From assembly GCA_964544865.1 (NCBI GenBank), contig CAZJDV010000066.1, forward strand, positions 1 to 14,557: a stretch of DNA of 14,557 nt, written 5' to 3'. The notes under the pieces are model-generated. The model was not told the DNA's origin, made no database searches, and was given only the letters and a program-made list of their open reading frames with translations. The DNA is from CAZJDV01 sp964544865. Lineage in GTDB: Bacteria > Chloroflexota > Dehalococcoidia > Lucifugimonadales > CAJWER01. The position numbers were made by a program, and so were the translations under genes. This document shows positions 1 to 6,805 of this stretch, piece by piece; within the stretch, counting starts at the first letter, position 1, and the number at the start of each line of letters is the position of its first letter.

Positions 1-413
1 GTATCCCGTGCCTCTCTCAGCCCCGTCTCTATCATGGCGCCATCCACGCACGGCCGGGCGCCGTCATGCACGATGGTCCACTCTGTCTCCCCCAGCTTGG
101 CCAGGCCTCGACGCACCGAGTCCTGGCGCCGCACCCCTCCTACACATATGTTTACTACCTTGTCGAAGCGATTTTGGGCGACCAGTTGGCGGCACCTGTA
201 GGCGTTGCGCTCCGATACGACCAGCACGATTCGGGTGACCAGTGCGCTGTCGTTGAACTCCTGCAGGCTATGCAAGAAGAGGCTTCGTCCCAACAGGGGC
301 AGCAAGGCCTTGTCGACTTTTCCCATCCGGCTGCTGCTCCCGGCAGCCACGATTATCGCGCCAACCTGCGAGGCGCGAGGCGCGTTTTTTTTTGTTCCGG
401 AGCTCGATGCCAT
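1..413 (-). CDS. ispD: IspD, 2-C-methyl-D-erythritol 4-phosphate cytidylyltransferase, N-terminal 137 residues (cut by the window edge)
   Basis: IspD transfers CMP from CTP to methylerythritol 4-phosphate in the cytoplasmic MEP pathway of isoprenoid synthesis. Reading the minus strand from ATG 413-411 gives an open frame to the window edge. It carries the nucleotide-binding signature AIIVAAGSSSRMG (residues 19-31) with the conserved Lys at 35, the GGVRRQDSVRRGL segment (92-104) and the IVHDGARPCV block (114-123). All three are in family order and spacing, so the missing part is only the C-terminal ~100 residues. GAGGAAGG at 427-420 lies 6 nt before the ATG and supports this start. Residues 2-16 form a short polar leader before the Rossmann-like fold and include an A9 run (sense strand) that could be slippage-prone. 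It lies downstream of dnaE2 on the same strand but probably has its own promoter. Identification is firm; only the 3' end is unseen. Confidence 0.93.
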   Translation of the reverse strand, partial: MASSSGTKKNAPRASQVGAIIVAAGSSSRMGKVDKALLPLLGRSLFLHSLQEFNDSALVTRIVLVVSERNAYRCRQLVAQNRFDKVVNICVGGVRRQDSVRRGLAKLGETEWTIVHDGARPCVDGAMIETGLREARD

Positions 414-442
414 ATAGAGCCTTCCTCAAGCAGTGCAAGTAT

Positions 443-448
443 ATTATA
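443..448 (-). promoter_or_regulatory. Possible -10 element for ispD
   Basis: A perfect TATAAT on the minus strand (448-443) lies in a short AT-rich island inside otherwise GC-rich DNA. It would start transcription near 436, leaving a leader of about 23 nt that includes the GAGGAAGG ribosome-binding site of ispD. No good -35 hexamer is present at 16-18 bp spacing (ACCCTC at 471-466), so the call rests on the -10 and its position. Confidence 0.4.
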
Positions 449-586
449 ACTATATCCGGCATGCCGAGGGTGGGTGCCTGCGCGTAATGCGTGTCCTGGT
501 GACGTCGTCGACGACCACGCCAGCGCTCAGCCAGATGTCCCTCGGTTGCGCAGATGGCGCGATCAGTTCCGCCGATGCGAGGGAGA

Positions 587-3500
587 CTACCGCGAGCTTC
601 GGGCCTCCGGCGTGTGGCGCGGCCCCTCCAGGACCTCGGCGTGGGTGAGGACAATGTTCAGCGTGCCCTCGCGTCGCGAGACCGTGCCCCGCACCTTCAG
701 AAGCGGCTCCCTGAGCACCAGCCGGTAGCGCTCGTAGGTCTTCGGCCACACCACCACCGGCGTGTGTCCGAACTCGTCCTCCAGCGTGAGGAATACCGCC
801 TTGCCCAGCGGGCGCTGGCGGCGGATGACCAGGCCGGCCACGGTGGTCTCCTCGCCGTCCCTCAGGTGCGGCACCTCGTCGCTGGGCACGATGCCCGGGT
901 CCAGGCTGGGCCGCAGCTTCGCCATCAGGTGGCCGCCGGGGTAGAGCCCCATCGTGCGGTACTCGCCCGCCATCTCCTCCCACTCGCTCAGGCCCGGCAG
1001 CTCGGCCATGTCCTGTTCGACGGGAAGCCCAAGCCTCTGCTGCCCGTCCACGGGCCGGTAGCGCAGACCGACCTCCCACAGCGCCGCCCGCCGGTCCCCA
1101 GCCAGCACGTCGAAGGCGCCCGCCGCCACCAAGCTCTCTATCGCCTCGCGCTGTAGGCCCGTGCGCTCCATGGCGTCGGCCAGGCTCTCGAACGGGCCGC
1201 CGCGGCCCCGCGCCGCCACTATGGCCTCGGCGGCGGCCCCGCCCACTCCCTTCACGTTGAGAAAACCCAGGAGAAGGGATTGGGTGCTGGGGATGATGCA
1301 TTTCTCCATGCTGGCGTTGATGTCGGGGTTGAGGACGTATACGTCGTGGCGCCTGGCATCCTCCTTCAGGGTCTCCAGGTTGTAGAAGCCCATGGGCTGC
1401 TGGTTGAAGATTCCGACGAAGAACTCCAAGGGGTAGTAATACTTGAGCCAGGCCATGTGGTACGCGGTCGCGCCGAAGGCGAAGGCATGGGCCTCGGGGA
1501 ACATGTAGTGCCCGTTGAACTTCTGAAATATCCTCTCCGCCACCGGCTGCGGCACGCCGTTGGCGGCGGCGCCCTCCATGAAGTCCTTGCGGTACCGCTC
1601 GACGAGGGCCAGGTTCTTCTTCCGGTTGAACGTCAACCGCAGCTTGTTCGCCTTCTGGGCGCTGAACCCGGCCACGTCCATGGCCACTCGGTTGACCTGG
1701 TCCTGGAAGAGGATGACACCCAGCGTCCGCTTCAGCGCCCTCTCCTCCAGAGGGTGGTCGTAGTCCCACGGGACGCCCTGGGTGCGGCGCCGGATGAACA
1801 TGCTCACGCCGTCGTTGACGCCCACGCCGGGCCGCACCGCTCCCACCTCGTAGGCCATATCGGTCAGGTTCACGGGCTTTATCCGCGTGATGGTCTGCAT
1901 CTGGGCCGCCGACTCGACCTGGAAGACGCCGATGGTGTCCGCCCTGTGCAGCGACTCGTAGACGGCCATGTCCTCAAAGTCGATGCGGGACAGGTCGACG
2001 TAGCGGCCGGTCCGCTCCTCGATGAGCAGAAGGGCCTCCTGCATTTGAGACAACGTGCCGAGGGCCAGGAAATCGATCTTGACGAACCCCGCGTCGTCTA
2101 TGTTGTCCTTGTCCCAGTGGCAGACGTAGCGCCCCTCCATGGCGCTGGGCTGCACCGGCACCTGGTCGGTGAGCGGGGACGAACTCAGGATCATGCCGCC
2201 AGGGTGCTGGGCCAGGTACTTGGGAAAGCCGTTTAGCTCCCTGGACAGCTCGATGAGGTCCCGCCACACCGGCGCGTCGGTCCTGTCACGGAACTCGGGC
2301 AGCGCCTTCATCTCGGAGTCGAGGGCCCCGGCATGATGCGAGTCGACCCTCTTCGCCAGCTTGTCCAGGTCCTCCGCGGGGAGGCCCAGGGCCTTGCCCA
2401 GGTCCCGGATGGCGCCCTTTATCTTGTAGGTGCTTATCATGCCGGTGAGGACGGCGCGGTCCGGCCCCCAGTCCCGGTGCACCCGCTTTATCAACTCCTC
2501 GCGGATGTTGCGGGGGAAGTCCAGGTCGATGTCCGGGACCACCCCGACTCCTTCCACAGTGGAAGGATCGCTCAGGAATCGGTCCAGGGACAGGTCGAAC
2601 TCCAGCGGGTCGATGTGGGAGAGGCCGATGAGGTAGCCGATCAGCATGGACACCGACGAGCCCCTGCCCCTGCCGGGGGGACGCTCCTCCAGCGGTATCT
2701 CGGGGTCGCTCAGCCCCAGCTCTATCATGATGTCCCGCGCCGTCAGGATTATGTCGTGGTAGATCAGGAAGAACCCGGCCAAGCCATGCCTCTCCACCAG
2801 GCCCAGCTCTGTCTCCAGCCTCTCCCTCACCCTGGCGTCGACGGTCCCATACCGCCGCCGGGCCGCCTCGTAGCATAGCTCCCTCAGATAGCTTAGGGGC
2901 GTGTGCCCGTCCGGCACGGGGTAGCCCGGGAAGCGGTATCCCAGGTGCCGGGTCAGGTCGAACCCGGCGCACCTCCCGGCGATCCGCAGGGTGTTCTCGA
3001 TGGCCCGGGTGCAGCCGTCGAACAGCGCGACCATCTGCGCGGGGGACTTCAGGTAGAAGTGCCCGTTGGGACGGCGCTCGCGGCGGGTCTCCTCAAGGGT
3101 CTTGTTGTGGCGGACGGCGACCAGGGCGTCCTGGAGTCGGTGGCGCTCTGGGACGTGGTAGTGGACGTTGTTGGTGGCGACCACGCCCGCGCCGAGTTTA
3201 TCGGCCAGCTCGATCAGGCGCCGGTTCCGTCGGGTGTCCCCGTGGACCAGGTTCTGCTGAAGCTCAACGAAGACGTTGCCCGTACCGCACCACTCCAGAT
3301 AGCCGCGAAGCAGTTTTTCGGCCTCCTCGGCTTCGCCCTGCTCCACAAGGCCGGCCAGCCGGCCGTCGCGGCACCCGGTCAGCAGGATGGTCCCCTCGGC
3401 GTGCTCCGCGATGCGACTCGGATCCAGCCGGGGAGCCCGCCTCTCGCCGTCGGTGTAGGCGTGGGAGACCAGCCGGGACACATTGCGGTACCCCTCCTGA

Positions 3501-3739
3501 GTCTCCGCCAGCAGGGTCAGATGCCAGCCGTCTTCGAGGGTCACCTCGGCCCCGATGACCGCCCGGACATCAAGCTCCGCCGCCGCCTGGGCGAACTCCA
3601 TGACGCCGCACAAATTGTCGTGGTCGGTGATGGCCAGGGCGGGATAGCCCAGCTCCTCGGCGCGCACCAAAAGGTCGCCGACGGACGAAGCGCCCTCCTG
3701 AAAGGAGTAATTGCTATGGCAGTGCAGCTCGGCGTACAT
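587..3739 (-). CDS. dnaE2: DnaE2, error-prone DNA polymerase III alpha subunit (C-family translesion polymerase)
   Basis: This is the catalytic polymerase of the ImuB-DnaE2 mutasome, which extends past DNA lesions at the cost of mutations. The 1050-residue length is typical of DnaE2 and shorter than replicative DnaE1. It begins with a PHP domain (ELHCHSNYSF at 4-13, ITDHDN at 37-42). The C-family palm follows, with GRGRGSS (356-362), the catalytic pair in VPDIDLDFPR (Asp403, Asp405), HPGGMI (512-517) and a third acidic residue in VKIDFLALGTL (Asp556). A helix-hairpin-helix region (FLNVKGVGGAAAEAI, about 826-840) and an OB-fold (about 966-1035) come last. I chose ATG 3739-3737 because the conserved family N-terminus MYAELHCHSNYSF starts there. 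The frame stays open 94 codons further upstream, but that stretch is G-rich, low-complexity and unlike the family. No strong Shine-Dalgarno precedes the ATG, so coupling to the upstream DUF6504/imuB genes is possible. The reading frame is intact. Confidence 0.96.
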   Translation of the reverse strand: MYAELHCHSNYSFQEGASSVGDLLVRAEELGYPALAITDHDNLCGVMEFAQAAAELDVRAVIGAEVTLEDGWHLTLLAETQEGYRNVSRLVSHAYTDGERRAPRLDPSRIAEHAEGTILLTGCRDGRLAGLVEQGEAEEAEKLLRGYLEWCGTGNVFVELQQNLVHGDTRRNRRLIELADKLGAGVVATNNVHYHVPERHRLQDALVAVRHNKTLEETRRERRPNGHFYLKSPAQMVALFDGCTRAIENTLRIAGRCAGFDLTRHLGYRFPGYPVPDGHTPLSYLRELCYEAARRRYGTVDARVRERLETELGLVERHGLAGFFLIYHDIILTARDIMIELGLSDPEIPLEERPPGRGRGSSVSMLIGYLIGLSHIDPLEFDLSLDRFLSDPSTVEGVGVVPDIDLDFPRNIREELIKRVHRDWGPDRAVLTGMISTYKIKGAIRDLGKALGLPAEDLDKLAKRVDSHHAGALDSEMKALPEFRDRTDAPVWRDLIELSRELNGFPKYLAQHPGGMILSSSPLTDQVPVQPSAMEGRYVCHWDKDNIDDAGFVKIDFLALGTLSQMQEALLLIEERTGRYVDLSRIDFEDMAVYESLHRADTIGVFQVESAAQMQTITRIKPVNLTDMAYEVGAVRPGVGVNDGVSMFIRRRTQGVPWDYDHPLEERALKRTLGVILFQDQVNRVAMDVAGFSAQKANKLRLTFNRKKNLALVERYRKDFMEGAAANGVPQPVAERIFQKFNGHYMFPEAHAFAFGATAYHMAWLKYYYPLEFFVGIFNQQPMGFYNLETLKEDARRHDVYVLNPDINASMEKCIIPSTQSLLLGFLNVKGVGGAAAEAIVAARGRGGPFESLADAMERTGLQREAIESLVAAGAFDVLAGDRRAALWEVGLRYRPVDGQQRLGLPVEQDMAELPGLSEWEEMAGEYRTMGLYPGGHLMAKLRPSLDPGIVPSDEVPHLRDGEETTVAGLVIRRQRPLGKAVFLTLEDEFGHTPVVVWPKTYERYRLVLREPLLKVRGTVSRREGTLNIVLTHAEVLEGPRHTPEARSSR

Positions 3740-3841
3740 GGCTTTGTTCCCGCCCGCCCTCAAAGGATATTTCGAGGGTACCCCCGAACCCCCACCGAGG
3801 GGGCGCTGCCCTCTCTGGACTCCCCCGTCTCCTCTGCCAAC

Positions 3842-3921
3842 ACCCAACACCTGTACCCCATACCCTGTACCCCCCCCTAGCCCCCAACCCCCCTCTGCCC
3901 CCACCATCCCCCACCCACCAG
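3842..3921 (-). other. G-rich tract with strong G-quadruplex potential between the DUF6504 gene and dnaE2
   Basis: Read on the minus (coding) strand, this stretch contains nine runs of three to eight G separated by short loops, for example GGGTGGGGG, then GGGGGG, GGGGG and GGGGGGGG. It overlaps the last codons of the small gene 3877-4173 and ends about 100 nt before the dnaE2 start. A short direct repeat (CCTGTACCCC on the plus strand, 3850-3859 and again from 3863) lies inside. The pattern meets the usual G4 rule many times over; whether it folds or matters in RNA or DNA is inference. Confidence 0.5.
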
Positions 3922-4173
3922 GTCGTGGAAGACTGTGATTTTTGTCCCGTTCTCCACGATGGCCGCGTAGTAGGCCCGGTGGAGCGGCTTCGGCCTCCAC
4001 CACTCGTCGGCTATCTCCCACTTGTCCTCTATCGAGGCCACCTTGAGCCTTCGACCGCGCAGGGTGATGGAGACGGGCCTGTGGCCCTCGTCCTCCTCCA
4101 CGCTAACGGGGGCCGGGAGGTTCAGGGGTCGAATTGGACCAGCGCCTGGCGCCTCTCGGGTATTCTTGACCAC
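3877..4173 (-). CDS. Small DUF6504-like protein of the imuB-dnaE2 cassette
   Basis: A 98-residue reading frame between imuB and dnaE2 on the same strand. From memory, short DUF6504 proteins occur next to imuB/dnaE2 in Actinobacteria and relatives. The match is in the central pattern PVSVEEDEGHRPVSITLRGR, followed by a Trp-rich block (KWEIADEWWRP) and a hydrophobic end with AYYAAIVENGTKITVFHDL. No catalytic motif is visible, and the role in translesion synthesis is not established to my knowledge. The start is uncertain: GTG 4173 would overlap the end of imuB by 52 nt, while an in-frame GTG inside the SVEED segment would leave almost no overlap. The last residues (GGGWWGQRGVGG) are encoded by the G-rich tract and differ from what I expect of the family, so the extreme C-terminus may have drifted. 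Confidence 0.7.
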   Translation of the reverse strand: MVKNTREAPGAGPIRPLNLPAPVSVEEDEGHRPVSITLRGRRLKVASIEDKWEIADEWWRPKPLHRAYYAAIVENGTKITVFHDLVGGGWWGQRGVGG

Positions 4174-5308
4174 GGTTCCACATCCCTCACTTGATAGACG
4201 GGGGGCCTGGCGCCCAGCCGCGCCTCAAGCTGTCTCATCGTCTCCCTGAGCTGCTCCTGCCTGCGTATGTCGGCGAAGAGGCCCGACTGTATGCCCGACT
4301 CGCCCGTGATCCCGGAAAGGGTCAGCCGCATGTCCTCCAGGGCGCCGGGCATCTCCACCGTCTCCAGGGAGGCCCTCAGGGCCGAGAGCGCCCGGTCCTT
4401 GCTGTTGATGGCTTCCTTGAAGGCAAAGCGCTTGGTCCAGGACGGCCTGTTGAACACCACGCTCTCCACATAGGCCGTGCGGACGTGTTTGCCCCTGAGC
4501 GCCGGACGGGCAAAGGCCCTGCCCAGCAGCATCTCTATGGCCGGCACGATGGCCTGAATCGTCGTGGCCGGCGACGGGAAGGTCAGGAACTCGCTCACCG
4601 CCTCTTCCGGCTTGTAGGGCGTCAGCGGGCCGCAGTCTACGCCGTTGGACAGCTCCCACGCCAGCTTTCCTTCCCCTCCGGCCCGAACTGCGCCTGGACG
4701 GAGCCCGTCGACAGGGAGGCCACCTGGCCCATTGTGTGAAGCCCGAATCCGTGCAGGCGCTCCTTGCTGTCCCACGAGATGGGGAGCAGGTCCACCGAGA
4801 GGTCCTTCAGGAAGCCCGCCACGTCGTCTGGGGTCCTCTCGGCCTGGCCGCCGCGGCTCGCAGCGGCAGCCACGTAGGCCGGGAACTTCCCTTCCGCCAC
4901 ACCGATGCGAGGGTCCAGGCCGTGGGGCGCCGCTTGCATCAGGGCGGTTATCAGCCTGGTCTCGCCCCCATACATGGCCTCGAGCCCGTCCAGACCCACA
5001 TAGGCGCAGCCAAGCCCGGCCCTCTCCACCTGAGGGCTTCTCTGCCTCAGACCCTCGATGACCCTGTCGAAGACGGAGTGGTAGTAGGACCGGTCCGCCT
5101 GGAGCAGGACGGCGCCCTTGCAGCGGGACAGCGCCTCCTGGAGGGGCATCCCCGCCATGACTCCGACCGCCTCCGGAGAGGCGTCGAGCACCACCTGCCT
5201 GGACCCGGCGCTCTCCGTTACGATGGCCGGCCTGGACCGCAGGTCCGTGTGCCGCCGCCGCTCGGTTTTCATCGGAAGGTGGGTTATGAGGATACATGCG
5301 ACTCGCAT
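4122..5308 (-). pseudogene. imuB: ImuB-like Y-family polymerase homologue, interrupted by a frameshift
   Basis: ImuB is a non-catalytic Y-family protein that bridges DnaE2 to the beta clamp in the SOS mutasome. The N-terminal two thirds read from ATG 5308 (MRVACILITHLPMKTERRR) to a stop at 4639-4637. The C-terminal third continues in another frame from about GKLAWELSNGVD to the conserved tail SRIPERRQALVQFDP ending at 4122. The join is at GGGGAAGGAAAG (sense strand, about 4675-4664): removing the five bases GAAAG (4669-4665) restores FGPEGKLAWEL, so a 5-nt duplication-like insertion is the simplest explanation. The polymerase acidic residues are absent where active enzymes have them (the palm segment reads AYVGLDGLEAMYGGE), as expected for ImuB rather than DinB. 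No ImuA/RecA-like partner gene lies in the window. The frameshift could be a real lesion, a sequencing error, or less likely recoded. Confidence 0.85.
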
Positions 5309-5319
5309 CTTGATTATAG

Positions 5320-5348
5320 ATGTTATCGAACACATGTTCTTTTTTCAA
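5320..5348 (-). promoter_or_regulatory. imuB promoter with a LexA-type operator in the spacer
   Basis: On the minus strand, TTGAAA (5348-5343) and TAACAT (5325-5320) are separated by exactly 17 bp. The perfect palindrome GAACATGTGTTC (5339-5328) lies wholly inside this spacer. It fits GAAC-N4-GTTC, the core of the LexA/DinR box known from Firmicutes and Actinobacteria. LexA bound there would block RNA polymerase, giving SOS control of imuB, the small DUF6504 gene and dnaE2. Transcription would start near 5313, only about 5 nt before the imuB ATG, so the message would be nearly leaderless; no Shine-Dalgarno is visible. A second TATAAT lies at 5318-5313 but has no matching -35. Confidence 0.62.
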
Positions 5349-5705
5349 GGGGGAAGTGAGGGGATTTCCATCCAAAAAGTGTTTAGCCAAAGGCCGAAAA
5401 AGAGGATGGAAGGAGTAGCAGACCGATCCGATTCCCCTGCACCTCGATGCTAAGTTGAGCGAAAATCACCCCCTTCGGTAACACTCTTATTCGAGTTGAC
5501 AGGCACCAAAGACCAGCAGTAAGCCCCAACCGCCCTATTCGAGCCCCACTGCCGCCATGGAGTGCGGCCGAAATGGGAAATCCCGGATTGTGGAGGGAAG
5601 TGATGACAAGGATCATATTCCTGAACGTCGCGTGGATGAAAAAGTACGAAGGTCTGCGAGATGTCAAACCAGTCCGCGGTGGGAATTACATTGCAGAAGA
5701 GGGAT

Positions 5706-5716
5706 GGGGGGGGGGG
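5706..5716 (+). repeat. G11 homopolymer inside the broken gene (first tract)
   Basis: Eleven consecutive G follow T5705. With ten (or thirteen) G the frame of the N-terminal part would run straight into IYNFRCFNGKMYG; with eleven it does not. Confidence 0.85.
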
Positions 5717-6284
5717 AATCTACAACTTTCGCTGTTTCAACGGGAAAATGTATGGGTTTGCGCAAGCGCAGCACCAAACAATCGAGGCCACTCGACTCGG
5801 GGCGCCCCGAGACGCCGACAGAGCGACAGACATATTGGTCATCTGGATGGCCACGCAACCAGAGGGCGGCAGGCGTATTGTAGGGAGATACGACCACGCT
5901 ACCGCTTTCAGGAAGCCGCAAGATTCCTTCTCTGGCGCCGATAGGCGACTCCCAAGGTAACTATGTCGTGAGCGCGGCGTGGGAGGATTGCCTTCTGTTG
6001 CCCAAGAAGGAGCGGACGTGTCGGCTTCCACGAGGAGAAGGAGCCCCCAGTCGGTCGAACGTTTGGTACGCCCATAAACCACATGTCGCAGACTTCCGCG
6101 AGAGCGTGGTCAGGTACGTACGGCGGAGCCAGAGTGCCATGCACGAAAGGCGCAAGTACGAGCCTGGAGGCGAAGGGCCAGAGCACAGGGCACCCAAGGA
6201 GTGGTGTGCCCAGAACCCTCAGGCACTGGGCCTGAACAACGATGTTAGTTCAGCTACAAAACAGGAGGATGTGTTCCAGAAAAC

Positions 6285-6295
6285 GGGGGGGGGGG
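6285..6295 (+). repeat. G11 homopolymer inside the broken gene (second tract)
   Basis: Eleven consecutive G follow AAAC. With eleven G the upstream frame stops at 6301-6303. With twelve (or nine) G it would continue into GRVDVLFELTGGRYVVLEVE, the best-conserved-looking part of the protein. Confidence 0.85.
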
Positions 6296-6557
6296 CCGAG
6301 TAGACGTTTTGTTTGAGCTGACTGGCGGGAGGTACGTAGTACTGGAAGTGGAAACAGACATTGCGGAGCCAGGGGCATACCAAGCACTTAAGTATAGAGT
6401 GCTCATGTGTGCCGAGAAGCGCCTGCCCATCACCTCTGAGAATGTTGAGGGCCTTTTGGTGGCGTGGCGAGTGCCTCCACGCGTCCGTCAGTTCTGTGAC
6501 GAATACGACTTGCGCATGGTGGAAAAACCCCGTGAGGAGGTTCACTCGTCCCAATAG

Positions 6558-6805
6558 CGCCTCGCTGGTTGGGCGACCTCATGCTATCCGTTTTCGTGTC
6601 AAAGCCGCAGTACAGTCGAAGCGATGCGCACCGGTCGGCGGGGATCCGCGCGGCGGACCGCTGCCGGATGCGCGGTGCGGCGACGGCCATTAGCCACTTC
6701 TGGTAGATTGGCAATGCTCTGTCCCGACGGTCCCATCGTGCGCCCGACGCGGGAGCCAGGGGCAGGCCGCTCTGCATCTCCACAGTTTCTCGGTAGGAGC
6801 CGCCG
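6558..6805. other. Gap of about 250 bases with no supportable gene
   Basis: Reading frames on both strands here are short or are shadows extending from the neighbouring broken genes. None has a ribosome-binding site with a convincing start or a recognisable protein pattern. I see no hairpin terminator, tRNA-like fold or repeat. It may be decayed coding sequence. Confidence 0.5.

Larger units (their letters stand above)
5603..6557 (+). pseudogene. Unrecognised protein with a probable C-terminal PD-(D/E)XK-like domain, broken by three frame changes
   Basis: The gene starts at ATG 5603 with GGAGG at 5592-5596. The N-terminus (MTRIIFLNVAWMKKYEG) runs to the first G11 tract (5706-5716). The protein then continues in the next frame (IYNFRCFNGKMYGFAQ ... 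ILVIWMATQPEGGRRIVG). It changes frame again near 5911-5935 to GNYVVSAAWEDCLLLPKKER, SNVWYAHKPHVADF and RRSQSAMHERRKYEPGG. After the second G11 tract (6285-6295) it resumes as RVDVLFELTGGRYVVLEVET and ends at 6557. Joined, it would be about 318 residues. I recall proteins of unknown function with this layout, but no name. The VDVLFEL...VVLEVET...QALKYR arrangement resembles the beta-hairpin core of restriction-endonuclease-fold nucleases such as the NucS C-terminus, with Thr where Lys is usual. Function is therefore uncertain. Homopolymer slippage or sequencing error explains two breaks; the third is not in a homopolymer. Confidence 0.68.

Noticed and set aside
450..1769. Long minus-strand frame of 439 codons overlapping the end of dnaE2.
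   Set aside because: It is a GC-rich out-of-frame shadow with Gly/Arg/Pro-biased composition; the overlapping frame encodes the conserved DnaE2 HhH and OB-fold parts.
2903..3880. Plus-strand frame of 325 codons opposite dnaE2.
   Set aside because: It is antisense to the PHP and palm coding region of dnaE2 and shows no recognisable domain.
3740..4021. 94 additional codons at the N-terminus of DnaE2.
   Set aside because: They are encoded by the G-rich gap and the DUF6504-like gene region, have no family similarity, and precede the conserved N-terminus MYAELHCHSNYSF.
4670..5390. N-terminal half of the continuous minus-strand frame 4122-5390.
   Set aside because: Only its C-terminal part is ImuB; upstream of about 4670 the true ImuB sequence is in another frame, so the long frame is a fortuitous fusion.
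5496..5524. TTGACA with a possible promoter for the broken plus-strand gene.
   Set aside because: At 17 bp the -10 position reads GTAAGC, and no better hexamer occurs at 16-18 bp.
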